Positions 9,270 through 21,019 of a DNA stretch of 64,000 bases are shown here, in pieces. The notes beneath the pieces are model-generated. The model saw nothing but the letters and a program-made list of their open reading frames with translations, did no database searches and was not told where the DNA came from. The first letter of the stretch is position 1, and every line of letters begins with the position of its first letter. The translations under genes and the position numbers were made by a program. The DNA is taken from assembly GCF_003711515.1 (NCBI RefSeq), contig NW_021167083.1, forward strand, positions 2,758,201 to 2,822,200, written 5' to 3'. Source of the DNA: Sodiomyces alkalinus F11. Lineage: Eukaryota; Ascomycota; Sordariomycetes; Glomerellales; Plectosphaerellaceae.

Positions 9270-10830
9270 AACCTACTAGCCATAACGCTAGCTATAAAAA
9301 CGCCTCTAAGGTCTCTAATGCCCCTAAACCGGCCCCAAGGCCCCTATAACTATAAAGGGCCTAGGGGAGGTAGCTATAGGTAATACCACTAAAAGTATAG
9401 AGGATTTACCCCTCGCTACGTCCTATAATTGGAAAAGGCACCTTAGCCCTTTTACACTAACTCCTAGACGTTTTTCTAGGCCCCGGATCGAATTCCCCTC
9501 GGACTCGGAGGCCGAAGGCGTTTTCGAAACGCTTTCTAGAGCCGCCCGCGCTAAAGACCCGAGCCTTTTAGGAACTAGATAGGCTAAAAAAGCACCCGGA
9601 ATGGCTAGAGCCTCGGGAAAACCCTTAGTTACGCGCTAGATGTGGACTAGTTCGGCTAGTAAAGTATAGGCTAAGGAACTACTTAAATAGGCTCTTTAGC
9701 TACTTTAATAGGCCTATTACCCTCCACCCTGCCCCCTAGATCAAGGCCCTATTAGTAGGGCTTAAATCTGCTATTAACGGAGTACTAGAAGCCTCCTAGC
9801 CCCCTATACTCGAATTGAAAATTAACGAGCTAGCCTACGTAGTTCGTAGGCTTATAGAATAGCCTAAACTCCTTTATAGCGAGGCTTTAAAGGGGAAAAA
9901 AGGCCCTACCTAAGCCCCTACCCAGGCCCCTATTTTAGGGGCCTTAGCATCTTTAGCTCCTACCCCCCCGGCACCCCTACTAACCAACCCTAAAAAGGTT
10001 CCTAAGGTTATTCTTTAACCTATAGTAGGGGCCCGGCTTCCTAGGGAAGATTTTAACCCCCTCGAGCTCCGAAACAGGCTTAATAAGGCCTTAAAAACCC
10101 CTGTAGTTACGGCTGTTAGCCTATTAACTAATAGAAACCTTATTCTAACCCCGGGGCCGAAATACAGCGTTTAATAGCTCCTAGACTCGTAGAACCAGTG
10201 GTTTAAAAAGCTAAACCTGCCCCTCTAGCCCCCCTGGCCTATAGGCGACTAGTATAAGCTTATTATTAAATAAGTGCCTAGCAGACAGTTTAGGGGTGGC
10301 GATACCCTGATACCCGACCCCTCCAACCCCTCCGAACCACTATAAGAGGCCCTTAACCGAAGCCTATAATAGAGCCTAGATCTATTGGACCTAGTCACTA
10401 AATTCGACACCTTTAACCGTGTTAGGGTAGTAGGAAAGCCTTGGTGGCTATGGGCTCCGAACGCATTTTACGGCACGGTGGTTATTTCCGTGCCCACCAC
10501 TAAAGAACAGAAGTACTACCTGAAACAGGGGCTCTATATAGCCGGCTAGCGGCTAAAGGTCTATAAATATAAACCTATAATGTCCAGGACCTAGTACTCT
10601 AACTACTAGAAATTCGGGTATACCCGAGGGACTTATAAGGGCCTAGTTACCAACCCTATCTACGCTATCAAAGGACACAGGGAAGAATACCACTACTATA
10701 ACGAGTATAAAGAATACGGAGACTGCGAATATAAGACCTATAAGTACTATAACTACGAGGGAGAGCACCCTATCTATAGTAAAGACTACGAGATCTTTAA
10801 GCTATAAAACCCTAAATTCTATAAATAAAG
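9270..10830 (+). pseudogene. LINE F ORF1 (gag-like, zinc knuckles)
   Basis: A plus-strand frame with scattered TAA/TAG carries proline-rich sequence, then a segment near 10180-10600, and ends at about 10680-10800 with closely spaced Cys or Tyr residues (YHYYNEYKEYGDCEYKTYKY, then YNYEGEHPIYSKDYE). With Tyr restored to Cys in thought this is the CX2CX4HX4C arrangement of LINE ORF1 nucleic-acid-binding knuckles. TGC-to-TAC changes are what RIP on the other strand produces. Exact ends are uncertain. Confidence 0.7.
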
Positions 10831-10834
10831 GGCC

Positions 10835-12702
10835 TTTTAGTTCTAAAGATATCCGGTTTATTTAATATAACGTCGATAAACAGGCCCTGGTATAGGAAGC
10901 TATCCTAGAATAGGCTTTAGAAGCTTCGACTGATATAGTCCTTATCCAGGAACCTGCCTACGTCTCGAAACTAGAAGGGTAGTTTATTCGGAACCACCCT
11001 GCTTTCTATACCGTTACACCTATATCCTAAAAACCCTAAGTTTTCCTTATTAAGCCTAGGGTCCTTACTTATATAGGAAAGGGCTCTAGGATCGACTTTT
11101 TATACCCCGACGACCTTCTAGAAGATATAGACGCGTAGAGTATAGAGCTTTATTATCTATAGACCTTTTATATTCTACACGTTTATAATTACCTAGAATA
11201 GGACCCCGAAACAATAGGCCGAGGGTGCCCCCTAGCCCTACCCTTTCTACCTCTTCCAGTTTTACTTCTTCTTCTTCTTTTCCCTCTTTTTCAGGCCCTA
11301 GAATCCGGCTCTGGTCCGGCGATCGAGTGCTATAAGGCCTATAGGTCCCTAAGTCTACCCTTATTTTAGTGGACTTTAACAGGAACTACTGGCAGTGGAA
11401 CGGGGCTGCTACTAACCAGGCTTTTATTAGGACCTAGGCCCTAGTAGACTAGTTAGATAGCCGCGGAGCTACCTGTTTAGTAGATTCTGAAGAGGTTAAC
11501 CTGAACGGCCGGACTTTTTTTAGGTCTAATCTTCGTTAAGAGTCGGTTATAGACCTCGCCTTTTACACGCCCGGCTTTGATCGTCTTCGCTTCGATAAGT
11601 GGGAATATATCGATAATATTACCTCCCTATACCGCGCTATTCTACTTTTAGCTTCCGTTTTAGGCTCCGAAGGTCCTATAAATAAATCGCTTCCGCCGGC
11701 TTATGACTATAAGCTAGCAGATTAGGACCTATGTTCTAGTACCCTAAAGAGCCTAGAACCTAGCCTTAATTAGCAGCTTCGATAGGCTATCGACTCTTAA
11801 ACTAACTGTATAGGCTACTATCTTTCGGATACGATTACCCTCGCGCTTAGGGCTTTAGTGCCTGAGTTAAAGATAGTAGAGTGTTTAAACCTGTGGTGGA
11901 CGAAGGAGCTAAAAGCCCTACGAAAAATATCTGGCAGGGCTTTTAGGGTATTTCGAAAGACGGCTAGAAAGGGGGCCTTGGCTACCCGACTAGCGTTTTT
12001 AGAAGCCTCCTAGAAAGAAGCTCGAAACCCCTATAAAGCAAAAGGCCTACGCCTTCGAAGATAAAAATAACCCCCTACTTTAGACCGTTTTTCTAGCACC
12101 CTCCGCTACCGATATCCCCGAAGCCCCTGTATTTATAGGCCCTGCGGGGGACTTAGACCCCTCCTACCCCTTTAGCGGTCCCTAGAGCCTAACTAGATTA
12201 CGTAGTAAGGGCCTTAGAGGACCGTGGGAGTGGCCTAGCCTATAGGTTATAGAGCTATAACGCGCGACCTTCAGAGCTGCTAAAGGCAAGGCCCCTGGAC
12301 CTAATAGAATAGGCCTAAAACCGATCCAAGAGGCCTATAAGGCTATTTCCGGGTTCTTTTTATAGGCCTACTTAGCACTCTTTTCCGTAGGATATTACCC
12401 TGTCTGCTAGAAAGAAGCCCTCGAGGTTATTCTGCCGAAGCCAGGGAAGAAGGACTATTTAGACCCTAAGTCTTATAGGATTATAGCCCTTCTAAACTAT
12501 TTAGGTAAAGTACTCGAACGGGTTATAGCAACTAGGCTTAGCTTTCTATCTAATACCCGCGACGAACTTTTATACCCTAGTTAAATAAGGGGTAGGAAAT
12601 AACGCTCCGCTATCGATACGGCCCTTCTCCTCCTTCACTATATTAAGAAATAGCGTAAAGTATACTAAATTTTAGTAGTTTCTACGCTGTTTTTAGATAT
12701 TA
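10835..12702 (+). pseudogene. LINE F ORF2, first part (endonuclease and RT start)
   Basis: The frame opens with I.YNVDKQAL and DIVLIQEPAYVS, the start of the apurinic-endonuclease-like domain of Tad1 LINEs (NVxK...IxAIQEP). DFNRNYWQWNG (about 11370) is its central motif, and VIDLAFYTPGF (about 11550) is its end. The RT begins with LPKPGKKDYLDPKSYR-like sequence (about 12430) and RLSFLSN..., then the frame stops at LFLDI, where LINE D inserted. The conserved next residues (K.AFDYIARP) lie at 50650. Stops are TAG/TAA at Gln/Trp codons. Confidence 0.88.
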
Positions 12703-13607
12703 CTATTAATATTATTATTAATCTTACTCCGCTATCCTAACTAATCTATAGGAGCCTTCCTAGGCTATGCGGTCTTTCTCGGGTAGCTATAGAGGGGAAA
12801 ACCCGGGGAAAACCCGGGGAAAACCTCTATATACTTTCTTAGGTAGAGAGATGCCGCTATAAGGCCGCTATAGCCCCGGTTTATCCCTATTATATATCTG
12901 GATCTTACCTTTAGGCTAGTAGCTAACGGGAAGTGTGGTAGGCTAGTAGTTAGGTAAGTTAGCCTAAGCTAATCTTTATCGGTGGAGCGGGGGCCGAGGG
13001 GGCGTTACCGCGTTTCCGCTATACGGCGGCTACGGCTTTTTATCCTCGGTCTCCCTACGTCCGTTAAGGATTATGCCTTTTATTCCTTCTATTCGGTTAA
13101 TAAAAAGAGTAGGGGAGGTAGGCGCCTCCTACCTCCCCTAGGTAGGTAGGTAAGGGGATAGGGCCCTACTCTATTATAAGAATTAGATAGTTAATATCCC
13201 CCGAGGCCTTTATACCTTAAATATCCCTTTTCCTCCTATAACACTAGCGAGTTTATTTTAGGTTTTCCTCCCGATCTATTCCCGCTTATAGTCCTATCGG
13301 CTTATCGTTCCGACTTATACTAACTAGTAAACCCTTTTAGTTTTCTTATCGTATTCCTATTATAGTTTTACTATAAGTGTCTCGTGGGTAGCGTTGTGGT
13401 AGCGTAGTGGCGTGGGATTAACTAGGTAGTATAGTATTGATTTATATATATAAATAAGTCATTAATAGTGGTAGTATAATATAAGTTCTTTTCGTGGCGT
13501 AGCGGTGCCTTAGTAGTAGCGTGCTAATAATCGTAGATATTATCTCCTAATAATAATAATACTACTAAGAATAACCGCTATTACGAGTATAGCGTAGTTC
13601 GTGTTAT
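12703..13607 (-). mobile_element. LINE D copy 1, segment 1 (3' tail and 3' UTR)
   Basis: LINE D lies on the minus strand, so its 3' end is on the left. The segment begins with an ATT-rich tail and matches 33145-34065 of LINE D copy 2 (shared cttactccgctatcct, and ggaaaacccgggg-type repeats). It is broken at 13607 by Gypsy B. The 16-bp duplication bordering the whole element is at 12687-12702 and 50635-50650. The remaining pieces are 28821-28831, 41781-44640 and 47906-50634, about 6.5 kb in all. Confidence 0.9.
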
Positions 13608-13965
13608 TAATACACCCCAGATTCCACCGGGAATACCAGGGCGTACCACGGGGTACCCTAGCGGTACTATAGTATAAGCCGTGGCACCCACGGGGTATAC
13701 TATAGGTACCTTTAGGGTATACTATAGCCTCCTTAGGGTACGATTAGTGAATGCCGGGGAATCCCCCGGGTTCCTATACATAGAAACCGAGGATTCTACG
13801 GGGTTTACCCGTGGATACTTAAGTCCAGGGGGCGCGCCCCCTTAGGTTAGATAGATTATCTTTATTACACCTCTTTTACTATAGTAAAGGTCACCCTTTA
13901 AATCCTGGGTTCCCTAGGTCTGATAGTACTAGCTAGCTAGAGTTATACCCGGATAGGGTATATTA
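13608..13965 (+). repeat. Gypsy B 5' LTR
   Basis: It begins TAATACACCCCAG and ends GGGTATATTA, and aligns with 28466-28815. A second copy of the LTR end follows directly (13966-14031), so the LTR may be read as 358 or 424 bp. It contains imperfect ggtatac/ccgtgg units and a GC-rich palindrome (gggggcgcgccccc) at about 13828-13842. Confidence 0.85.
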
Positions 13966-14031
13966 AATCCTAGATCCGTCTAAGTCCTATAATACTAGCT
14001 AGCTAGAGTTATACCCGGATAGGATATATTA
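13966..14031 (+). repeat. Tandem duplication of the LTR end
   Basis: Positions 13900-13965 and 13966-14031 carry the same end block (actagctagctagagttata, then cccggatagg and atatta). The 3' LTR at 28466-28815 has it once. The duplication probably arose in the 5' LTR after insertion. Confidence 0.7.
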
Positions 14032-14699
14032 AATAGTAGTAACTAATACTTTTAGATAAGGTTCGCCTACTACTATCTAGTATAACCTATAAGGACCGCG
14101 ACTATATAGACTACGCGGGTTTTCTAGCGAACCCGCTAGCGCGCTAGGCGAAGACGCCTCCCCTTTACTAGGCCTAGGCGTAAAGTATATAAGGAATCCA
14201 CGGTCGCTAGTTATAGTATAGAAAAGGCGACTTACCGACCTATACTAAAGCACCTACTATACATCCCTAGCTTCGATAGTATAACCGATATAAACCTTCC
14301 TAATAATCGTCCTCCCCTCCCGCGAAATATAAGGGGAGCCTAACCTCTCCTAAAGTTTAGTAAGGACTACCTATACCTTATAGAAAACGTTTTCCTCCTA
14401 GAGTAAATCACGCTACTCGTTATCCTCCGATCGGCTATAAATATACCGGGGAACCCTAAAGCTAGTAGCGTAATAACCCTAAAGGGAAGAGTGTAGAAGC
14501 TAGTTATTATACTAGAGGGCGTGTATCCGAAGATCTAGGTAACTAATCCTAGTCGTTTCGCCGTAGCATTCGAAAAATAGCTTATCTATAAGCCGAAATA
14601 CCGGGAGATCTTAGTAAGCTTAGATAGAATCGATAAGAAGAAGGGTAAGTAAGTCGCTAAAGCGCTTACTATTAGTTCGTTATCGCCGACTACCTCGGA

Positions 14700-16400
14700 T
14701 AAGCTAAAGGACGGACTAGCGGAATATAGTCTAACCGGGATAAGTCCTACTAGACCTATCTCCGCTATACCCTTCGCTAATTAAATAGCTATAGCAGGAC
14801 CTAATAGGTTATTACTCGACTTAGCGGCTTTAGGTAAACCTCTGTTTAGTTATATAGAACCGACCACGCTCCCTATCTATTCTACTATAAAGATAAAGGA
14901 TAAGGAACCTACTATTAAGGAAGAGGAACTAATATACTCCCTAATCGCGCTTTCTCGGCCGACTACCCGGTTAATACTAAGAGTATAGCGTTTAGTATAG
15001 GCGTACCCGGACCTAGCCACGCTAACGCCTGCTAGGACTGCGGACTACCTGATAAAACGCCTCCTCCTCCAGCGCCGACCTAACCGCCCCCTACGGGCAG
15101 AGACTAAACGTATATATGCTAATCCGACTTACTCGTTATTATCGGAGAGCTTTAGCGCGGATTATAGCCGTAATAGTCCTAGGTCCGCTTTAAGGCGGAT
15201 AACCTCGGATATTTCGACCCGCCAGAGTATTTTACCGTTACTTAAGACGATGGCATGGAAAGAACTAAGCTTATCTTCCTCGATATATTACGTTTCACGG
15301 ACGCTATAGAATAGTATACTAGTATAAGCCCCGGGTATCGCGAAGCCCTTATACACGGTATCTTCTATTACCTCTTAGGAGAAGCCTCTAAATAGTTAAT
15401 GACTATAAACCTTAGACTTTATAAGTAGTATAGTAAGAAAGCTACTCTAAAGGATTAGAAAGACGGTCTAAAAAGCTAATTCCGGCTCCTGCGCGAAGAA
15501 GCCGAGTATAGACTATATAAGGAAAGATATACCGTAAAAAACGTCGTAAACCGCTATAATATCCGCGTATTCGCTAATAGAGTAATCCGACTTATTAAGG
15601 CCTTGAATAAACCTAAGGAAAAGTAAGCCGACTTTATAAACTCCCTGGCTAACCTTATACTAGAGTAGTACCGGAACTATACCTAAGGTATATAAAAGTA
15701 TTATATTAACTAATATAGCCTAGCCAGGGTTAACTAAGGAACCCGCGGATCTTATAGTTCTATACCGCCTATCGTAGTAATATAGTAACCCGTTCTAAAG
15801 TACTATAACCGCCGGTCTAGTCCTATACCCGAGCGATATCGTATACTATAGCCGGACCGCTATTCCCCTAGCCCTAACTAATTCCGTCACTAAAGCGAGA
15901 ACCGCGCCCTGCCTACGCCTAATACTAACCGCTTTACTAATAATAAGGGTTAACGACTCCTAACTTATACCGCTAACGAATAATCTAACCGTCGATACGG
16001 GGACCGTCCTAGGGACCGCCCCTAAGACTAGGTAAATGCCTCCGCTAAAAAGACCGCCGCGGAACCTATATCCGGAGATAATACTAATATAAAGCCTAAG
16101 AACGAGTACTACCACGCCGAGATAGACTCCGAGGGTTCTATAGATTCCGAGGATAATAGTAGCGCGGGTAACGGATAGAGTAATTAACTATACTAGGTCG
16201 CTAATAGACCCGGATTCGTACCTAAGTATTCTAATCTCTACTAGGTACGCCGATAGTATAGTAAATACTATTAACCTATAAGATCTAATAATAAGACCCT
16301 TTAAAATAAGAAGAAATACGCCTAGCTATACCGACTAGCAGCGTAGGATAAATAGGACTCGACGCTAATTTATAGTGCCTTCTAGGAAGTAAAGGATCTA
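14700..16400 (+). pseudogene. Gypsy B gag remnant
   Basis: From about 15240 a frame reads FLDILRFTDAIEQY and YLLGEASKQLM, then LEQYRNYTQGIQKYYI near 15660. This resembles the retrotransposon gag matrix/capsid segment of fungal Gypsy elements. A polar Pro/Arg/Asn-rich tail follows to about 16350. A zinc knuckle is not clear. Stops are again TAA/TAG. The true start is not visible because the upstream 14040-14700 frames are heavily broken. Confidence 0.6.
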
Positions 16401-16429
16401 TTTAGCGAACCTTATAACTATATATACAC

Positions 16430-18061
16430 CTAGATCTAGGCCTATAGCACGCTAATAGGCGCGCTATTCGGAATTTACGTTAACTCGGGAGCCTCCCGCT
16501 ACGTAGTAAGCTAGCACCTCCTAAGTCGATTCCCTGATAAGTAGGTTAATCCTACTAAGTAGGCTATGCTATATAGCATAGGATCGATAAAAACCCTAGG
16601 ATAGGCTACCTTTACCGTACTAGTCTATAGTATAGTAGGTAATAACACGAAGATCGGCCGACTATATATCAGAGCCTAGGTAGTTCCGAGGCTTAACGCC
16701 GGTCTCCTCCTCGGATAAGAATTTAACTACCTAAACGGCCTAGATATTCTTAATATATAGGACGTTATCCGAATTAGAGTATACTAGGACCTTTTTCTAC
16801 TAGCTCGAGTATTCGCTAAGCGCTCCCCGATCCGGGGGAAGATTAAAGCTACCGGAAAGACCGTGATTCCTCTGCGGTAATATAGGTATATACCTATCTA
16901 GAAACCCGATATTAACCTTATATCTATAAAGTTCTCCCCGGATATTAAGGGTTCCCCGAATTATCTCCTTAACGACTAGAGTATAGTATTAATCTTTAAT
17001 ATAAGTAACCGCCTAATAGTTATTCCTAAAGGTATTAGGCTAGGATATATCGAACTATTTTATGCTAACGGATACTTCTATATTAAATAAGATAACGCCC
17101 GGGATATCCTAATAAAGCGATTGAAGACCGTAAAGCCACCGGCGGATAAAATAACCGGTAATATTTTCCGGGGGTATATAATATCTAAGGGTAAACTCGG
17201 TATCGCTAAAAGCCCTAACGCTTTTACTTAAACTATTAAGGAAGGCGTAATAATCTACTACTGCGAGGCTAAGGTTATCCGCTATTTCGCTAAGATTATA
17301 GAAAAGTACCCTAAGGTTTAGACCGACTAAGGCGTTATCGATATATCCTATAAGGAATATATACGGATTCTATTAGTTAACGGATAGTATAACTAGAAGA
17401 TTAGCTAAAAGGTATACCCGCTTAGTCGTGATAATAAGCAGTTCTTAGATAAGACCCTTAATAGGCTATACTAGTAGGGACATATAGAATAGCTGATATA
17501 ACCCACGCCCTTTAAAGCGCCCGTGTTTATTATATAGCGTACTATAAATAGTAAGCATAAGGACCGGATAGTAGTCGATCTCCGTGCTCTAAATAAAGTT
17601 ATTATCCCCGATATATACCCTATACCTCTATAAGACGAGGTTATCCGGTATCTCCGTAGAAAGAAGTTTATTTCCGTGGTAGATACTAGGGCGTTTTTTT
17701 ATTACCGTATTAAGAACGGTTTACTATCGTTTTATACCGGGGATAAGAGCGCTCTAAGGTTACCCTAATAGGTTTTTATAATTCCCTAGTATATATCTAA
17801 TAGTATATAGATAAGCTCCTCCGCCCGTATAAAAGCTTCGCCGCCGCTTTTATTAATAATATCGTGATCGTTTCGGATTCCGAGGATAAGCACGCCGGCC
17901 ACCTAAATACTATATTAGCCCTATTTAACCGTAAAAGGATCTCTATCTCCTCTAATAAGTCCTTTATTGTATACCTATCGGTTTAGCTTTTAGGATTCGA
18001 GGTTAACGCCCTTAGCCTATTAAATATTAAGGAATATATAGCGGCGCTTTATAAGGTATTA
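16430..18061 (+). pseudogene. Gypsy B protease and reverse transcriptase remnant
   Basis: GIYVNSGASRYVV (about 16468) is the aspartic protease active site (DSGA expected; Asp is now Asn). RT motifs follow: KDRIVVDLRALNKV (about 17550), PIPLQDEVI, and FISVVDTRAFFYYR. FINN at 17849-17860 stands where FVDD is expected, both catalytic Asp now Asn by TpG-to-TpA changes. LLGFEVNALSL and EYIAALYKV lead to 18061, where unrelated DNA begins. The family is the fungal Gypsy type whose RT ends IAALSRI...LxxYLGLTGWL. Confidence 0.85.
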
Positions 18062-18410
18062 TAACTGGATGAAGACGTAGTGGCACCAGATCGTCAAGAC
18101 AAAGATCAGACAAAGAGGTCAATCCAGCGAAACCACGATGCATAACCAAAACATAACCAACACCGCTACAACCTTCAGCGAAGAAGTAGATCGGTAGTCA
18201 CTATTCTGATCAGGGCAACGCAAGTTAAACTGGCAAGATACCTCAAACGTAGAACAAGCAATTGCAAAAGAGGATGATGATTGTGTTTTTTTGTCCCTCA
18301 ATGGGGACGTCCCGAGCCTGTCCTTAATATACATATGGGCAGCGGATCCAGCGGCCTTGAAAGGGGGGTCATGTGACCGTCTGCCGAACCACTCCAACGC
18401 CGCATCTGCG
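18062..18410. other. RIP-free insertion inside the Gypsy B pol gene
   Basis: About 350 bp rich in CA and TG interrupt the RT frame between YKVL and PPKSLQTLE...ITGWL, which are adjacent in related elements. It holds ordinary-looking sequence (for example catatgggcagcgg and gtcatgtgacc) and no recognised gene. The edges show tataac (left) and gttata (right), a weak inverted pair, with GTAT next to both. That would suit a small non-autonomous DNA transposon, but it is only six bases. It could equally be captured host DNA. Confidence 0.6.
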
Positions 18411-20290
18411 CGGTTATAGTATCGCCTCCAAAATCTCTATAAACGTTAGAATAGTGGATTAGTATAACGGGCTGGCTTTAGCACTTTATTCCACGGTTCT
18501 CCTACCGTATCGGCCCTTTATAATATCGGACGACTGCTCTTCTAGCGGAGGCACAGAAGCTTAGGAAGGATATAGGCTAGGCCTATAAGGCGTATACTTA
18601 ATACGCCACGTTTAAACTAATTATCGAGGAGTTAGCCGTGTTTAGGCATATCACGGACATTCTTATATCTAATATTTACCTCTTTTACTACGATCCCTTT
18701 AAGATTCTCTTTATTTAGCTTAACATATCTAAAGAACTCGGCTTCTCCGCTATACTATTCTAGCTTATCGATAAGTCCGAATAGCTTATTAAGGGAATTA
18801 TTTATAAGACCTTAGTATACCCGGTGCTTTATATGAGTAAAGGGCTAAATACCGCCGAGTAGAAGTATTAGCTAACCGAATTAAAGGTTACCTGCCTTAT
18901 CTAGGCCGTCCGAAAGACCCGGACTATTATTTAATCCGCCCGCTGGAATCCGACTATTATCCTAATAGACTACGCGGCTAACATGGGAATTATAAAATCT
19001 ATAGCACTAGCTAGTATTAATAAGACCCGGTTAAATATACAGCTTATCCTCTTCTCTGAATTCCTTAGCTAGTTTTAGCTAGACTACCGCTATATTTTTT
19101 AGTAAGACTACTATAATAGCTAACGCCCTTTTACGGCTCCCTACCATCGATACGGTAGAAGAGGGAGAATGGGAGCTTAAGAGAATTTAGTGCGATTAGG
19201 CGGTCTATTACTTTAGCGAGCTATAGATGGATCTGGATATACGATAAAGGATCTATAAGGGTTACGTTAAAGACTCACGGTAAGGCCTTATACTTACCTA
19301 GATAGAAGACTGTACCTCCCAGATTAAGATCCCCTTTAAGTTAGATAATAGTCTACTATACTATATAGAATAGAATAGTAAACACCGTCTTTAGATCCCC
19401 TTCGCCCTATAGTAAAAGTTTATCCGCGCCGTCCACGATAAATGCTATTACTTCGGCGTTAAATATACTTAGCATAATCTTATTAGCCGATTCGCTATCC
19501 CTAAGTTACGTAGGGAGGTAAAGTCTTATATCGCTAACTACTAGGTCTACGCTATTAACTAAACTAACCGCTAATACCCCCTTAGCGAAATATAGCCTAT
19601 CCTAATACTATTAATCCCCTTCTATACTATCGCTATAGACTTTATTATTAGTCTACCCGAGGTTCCCTTAGCCGGTTCTCCCTAGTAAAGGGAGGGCTTC
19701 CCTTTATTCGATTCGCTTTTAACCGTCACCGATAAGTTTACTAAGGCTATATTACTTATTCCGGGCTATAATACGTATACCGCCTAGGATTAGGCTTTAT
19801 CCTTATTTTAGGCGTTTTAGCTCGGGAACTAAGAAATTCCCTAATCTATTATTTCTAACTAGGACCCTAAGTTCCTCTCGGACTTCTAGATAATACTATA
19901 GAAGGCTACTAGTACTACCCTTAGATTCTCCACGGTATAGTATCCCTAAATAAACGGCCTATCCGAGCGAGAGAACTAAACAGTAAAGATCTTTATTCGT
20001 ATATTCCTCGCCTAGAACCCCGAGGTTCTATAGCCGAAGGTTATCGTATTGCTATAATTTAACCTTAATAATACCTTTCACGAGATACTCGGATATGCTC
20101 CGAATAAGATACTATACGGTATAAGAACTAATAGCCCGCTTAACCTCCTTAGGGAAGCTAGCCCGTAGCTCTTACACGAGATACTCTAGGAAGACGCTAA
20201 GCTTATTATCGTTATAGCGTAGATATATATAAAGCGGCTATACGATAAGGAGCACCGTAATATACGGTTCGCCCCCGGCGACCTTATCTA
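18411..20290 (+). pseudogene. Gypsy B RNase H and integrase remnant
   Basis: ITGWL.HFIPRF (about 18460) continues the RT/connection. LFYYDPFKILFIQL and YMSKGLNTAEQKY (18680-18870) are the RNase H region. The integrase shows IANYQVYAINQTNRQYP (19530-19580), the core FYTIAIDFIISLP (about 19620), SNQDPKFLSDFQ (about 19855) and INGLSERENQTVKIF (about 19950), so the D, D and E of the DDE triad are all recognisable. LNNTFHEILGYAPNKILYG completes the domain. The frame is interrupted only by RIP-type stops. Confidence 0.88.
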
Positions 20291-20573
20291 TATCTAACTC
20301 GGCTAGGGATATAATCTACCTAATAAGCTATCTACTACGATTAGTTAGTAACAGATAGGCCCCTTTAAGATCTTAGAGTAAGTAACGCCGTTAGCGTACC
20401 GCTTTAACTTACCGGGTATAATAAACGTCTATCCGGTAATTAGTATCGCTTAATTACTACCGGCTAAGAACCTAAGTAAGGACCTATTCCCCGGATAGAA
20501 CGCTAAGGTAGGCCTGGTTAATACCGGCGATTAAGATAACGACTAATAGCGTAACCCGTATAAGCACTATAGG

Positions 20574-20766
20574 TGTTAGATACCATAGCCACCTTATCGG
20601 GGTATAACAAACTATATTATGTTAGACGTGTGGAGTACCTCGCTCCTATATATCCACCCTTATTTCCCCTGCTTTTTCCGTATAGTTAGATATCCCTACA
20701 AAGTATTATAAACTTCACTTAGATAAATACATATATAATTCCGCGTACCTTATTTATATTCTAATA
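20574..20766 (+). repeat. Copia C 5' LTR
   Basis: 193 bp. It aligns along its length with 26303-26493. Nearly all differences are C-to-T or G-to-A in CpA/TpG context, for example TTAGATACC here against TCAGATGCC in the 3' LTR. Confidence 0.92.
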
Positions 20767-20780
20767 GATATAAGCCCGGC
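20767..20780 (+). other. Copia C primer-binding-like site
   Basis: The sequence right after the LTR reads gatataagcccgg, sharing taagcccgg with the Copia A leader. It suits pairing with the anticodon arm of initiator tRNA-Met (GGGTTATGAGCCC expected; TGA is TAA after RIP), the half-tRNA priming known from Copia elements. The tRNA match is from memory and is an inference. Confidence 0.5.
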
Positions 20781-21019
20781 GTTCTAATAAATAAAGCTAT
20801 TCCGATCGATGCTATAGCTTCTAGGCTAGTAAAATCAGCCTTAAGTCTATAGCGGGTAGTTTAGTATTATTAGTAACGTCCGCCTACTTTAGTTTTAATT
20901 AATCATTTTATCGTTTTAATCGCACTATCGTTTTAAGCGTTCAGTACAGTTAATTAACCTTTCCGTTTATCCTATTCCACTGCTTTTTATTAGCATAACG
21001 ATGGCTTCTATAGTAGTAG

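Larger units (their letters stand above)
8986..12702 (+). mobile_element. LINE F copy 1, 5' segment
   Basis: This is the 5' half of a Tad1-like non-LTR retrotransposon: 5' UTR, ORF1 with zinc knuckles and the start of ORF2 (endonuclease and RT). It is interrupted at 12702 by LINE D copy 1 and resumes at 50635, with the 16-bp sequence ctgtttttagatatta present on both sides. Together the halves make about 6.1 kb. The start at about 8986 is estimated from where Copia A similarity stops. Confidence 0.88.

Noticed and set aside
18119..18397. 92-codon minus-strand ORF in the RIP-free island
   Set aside because: It is open because the island lacks RIP stops; the peptide has no recognisable motif and spans almost the whole insert without gene signals.
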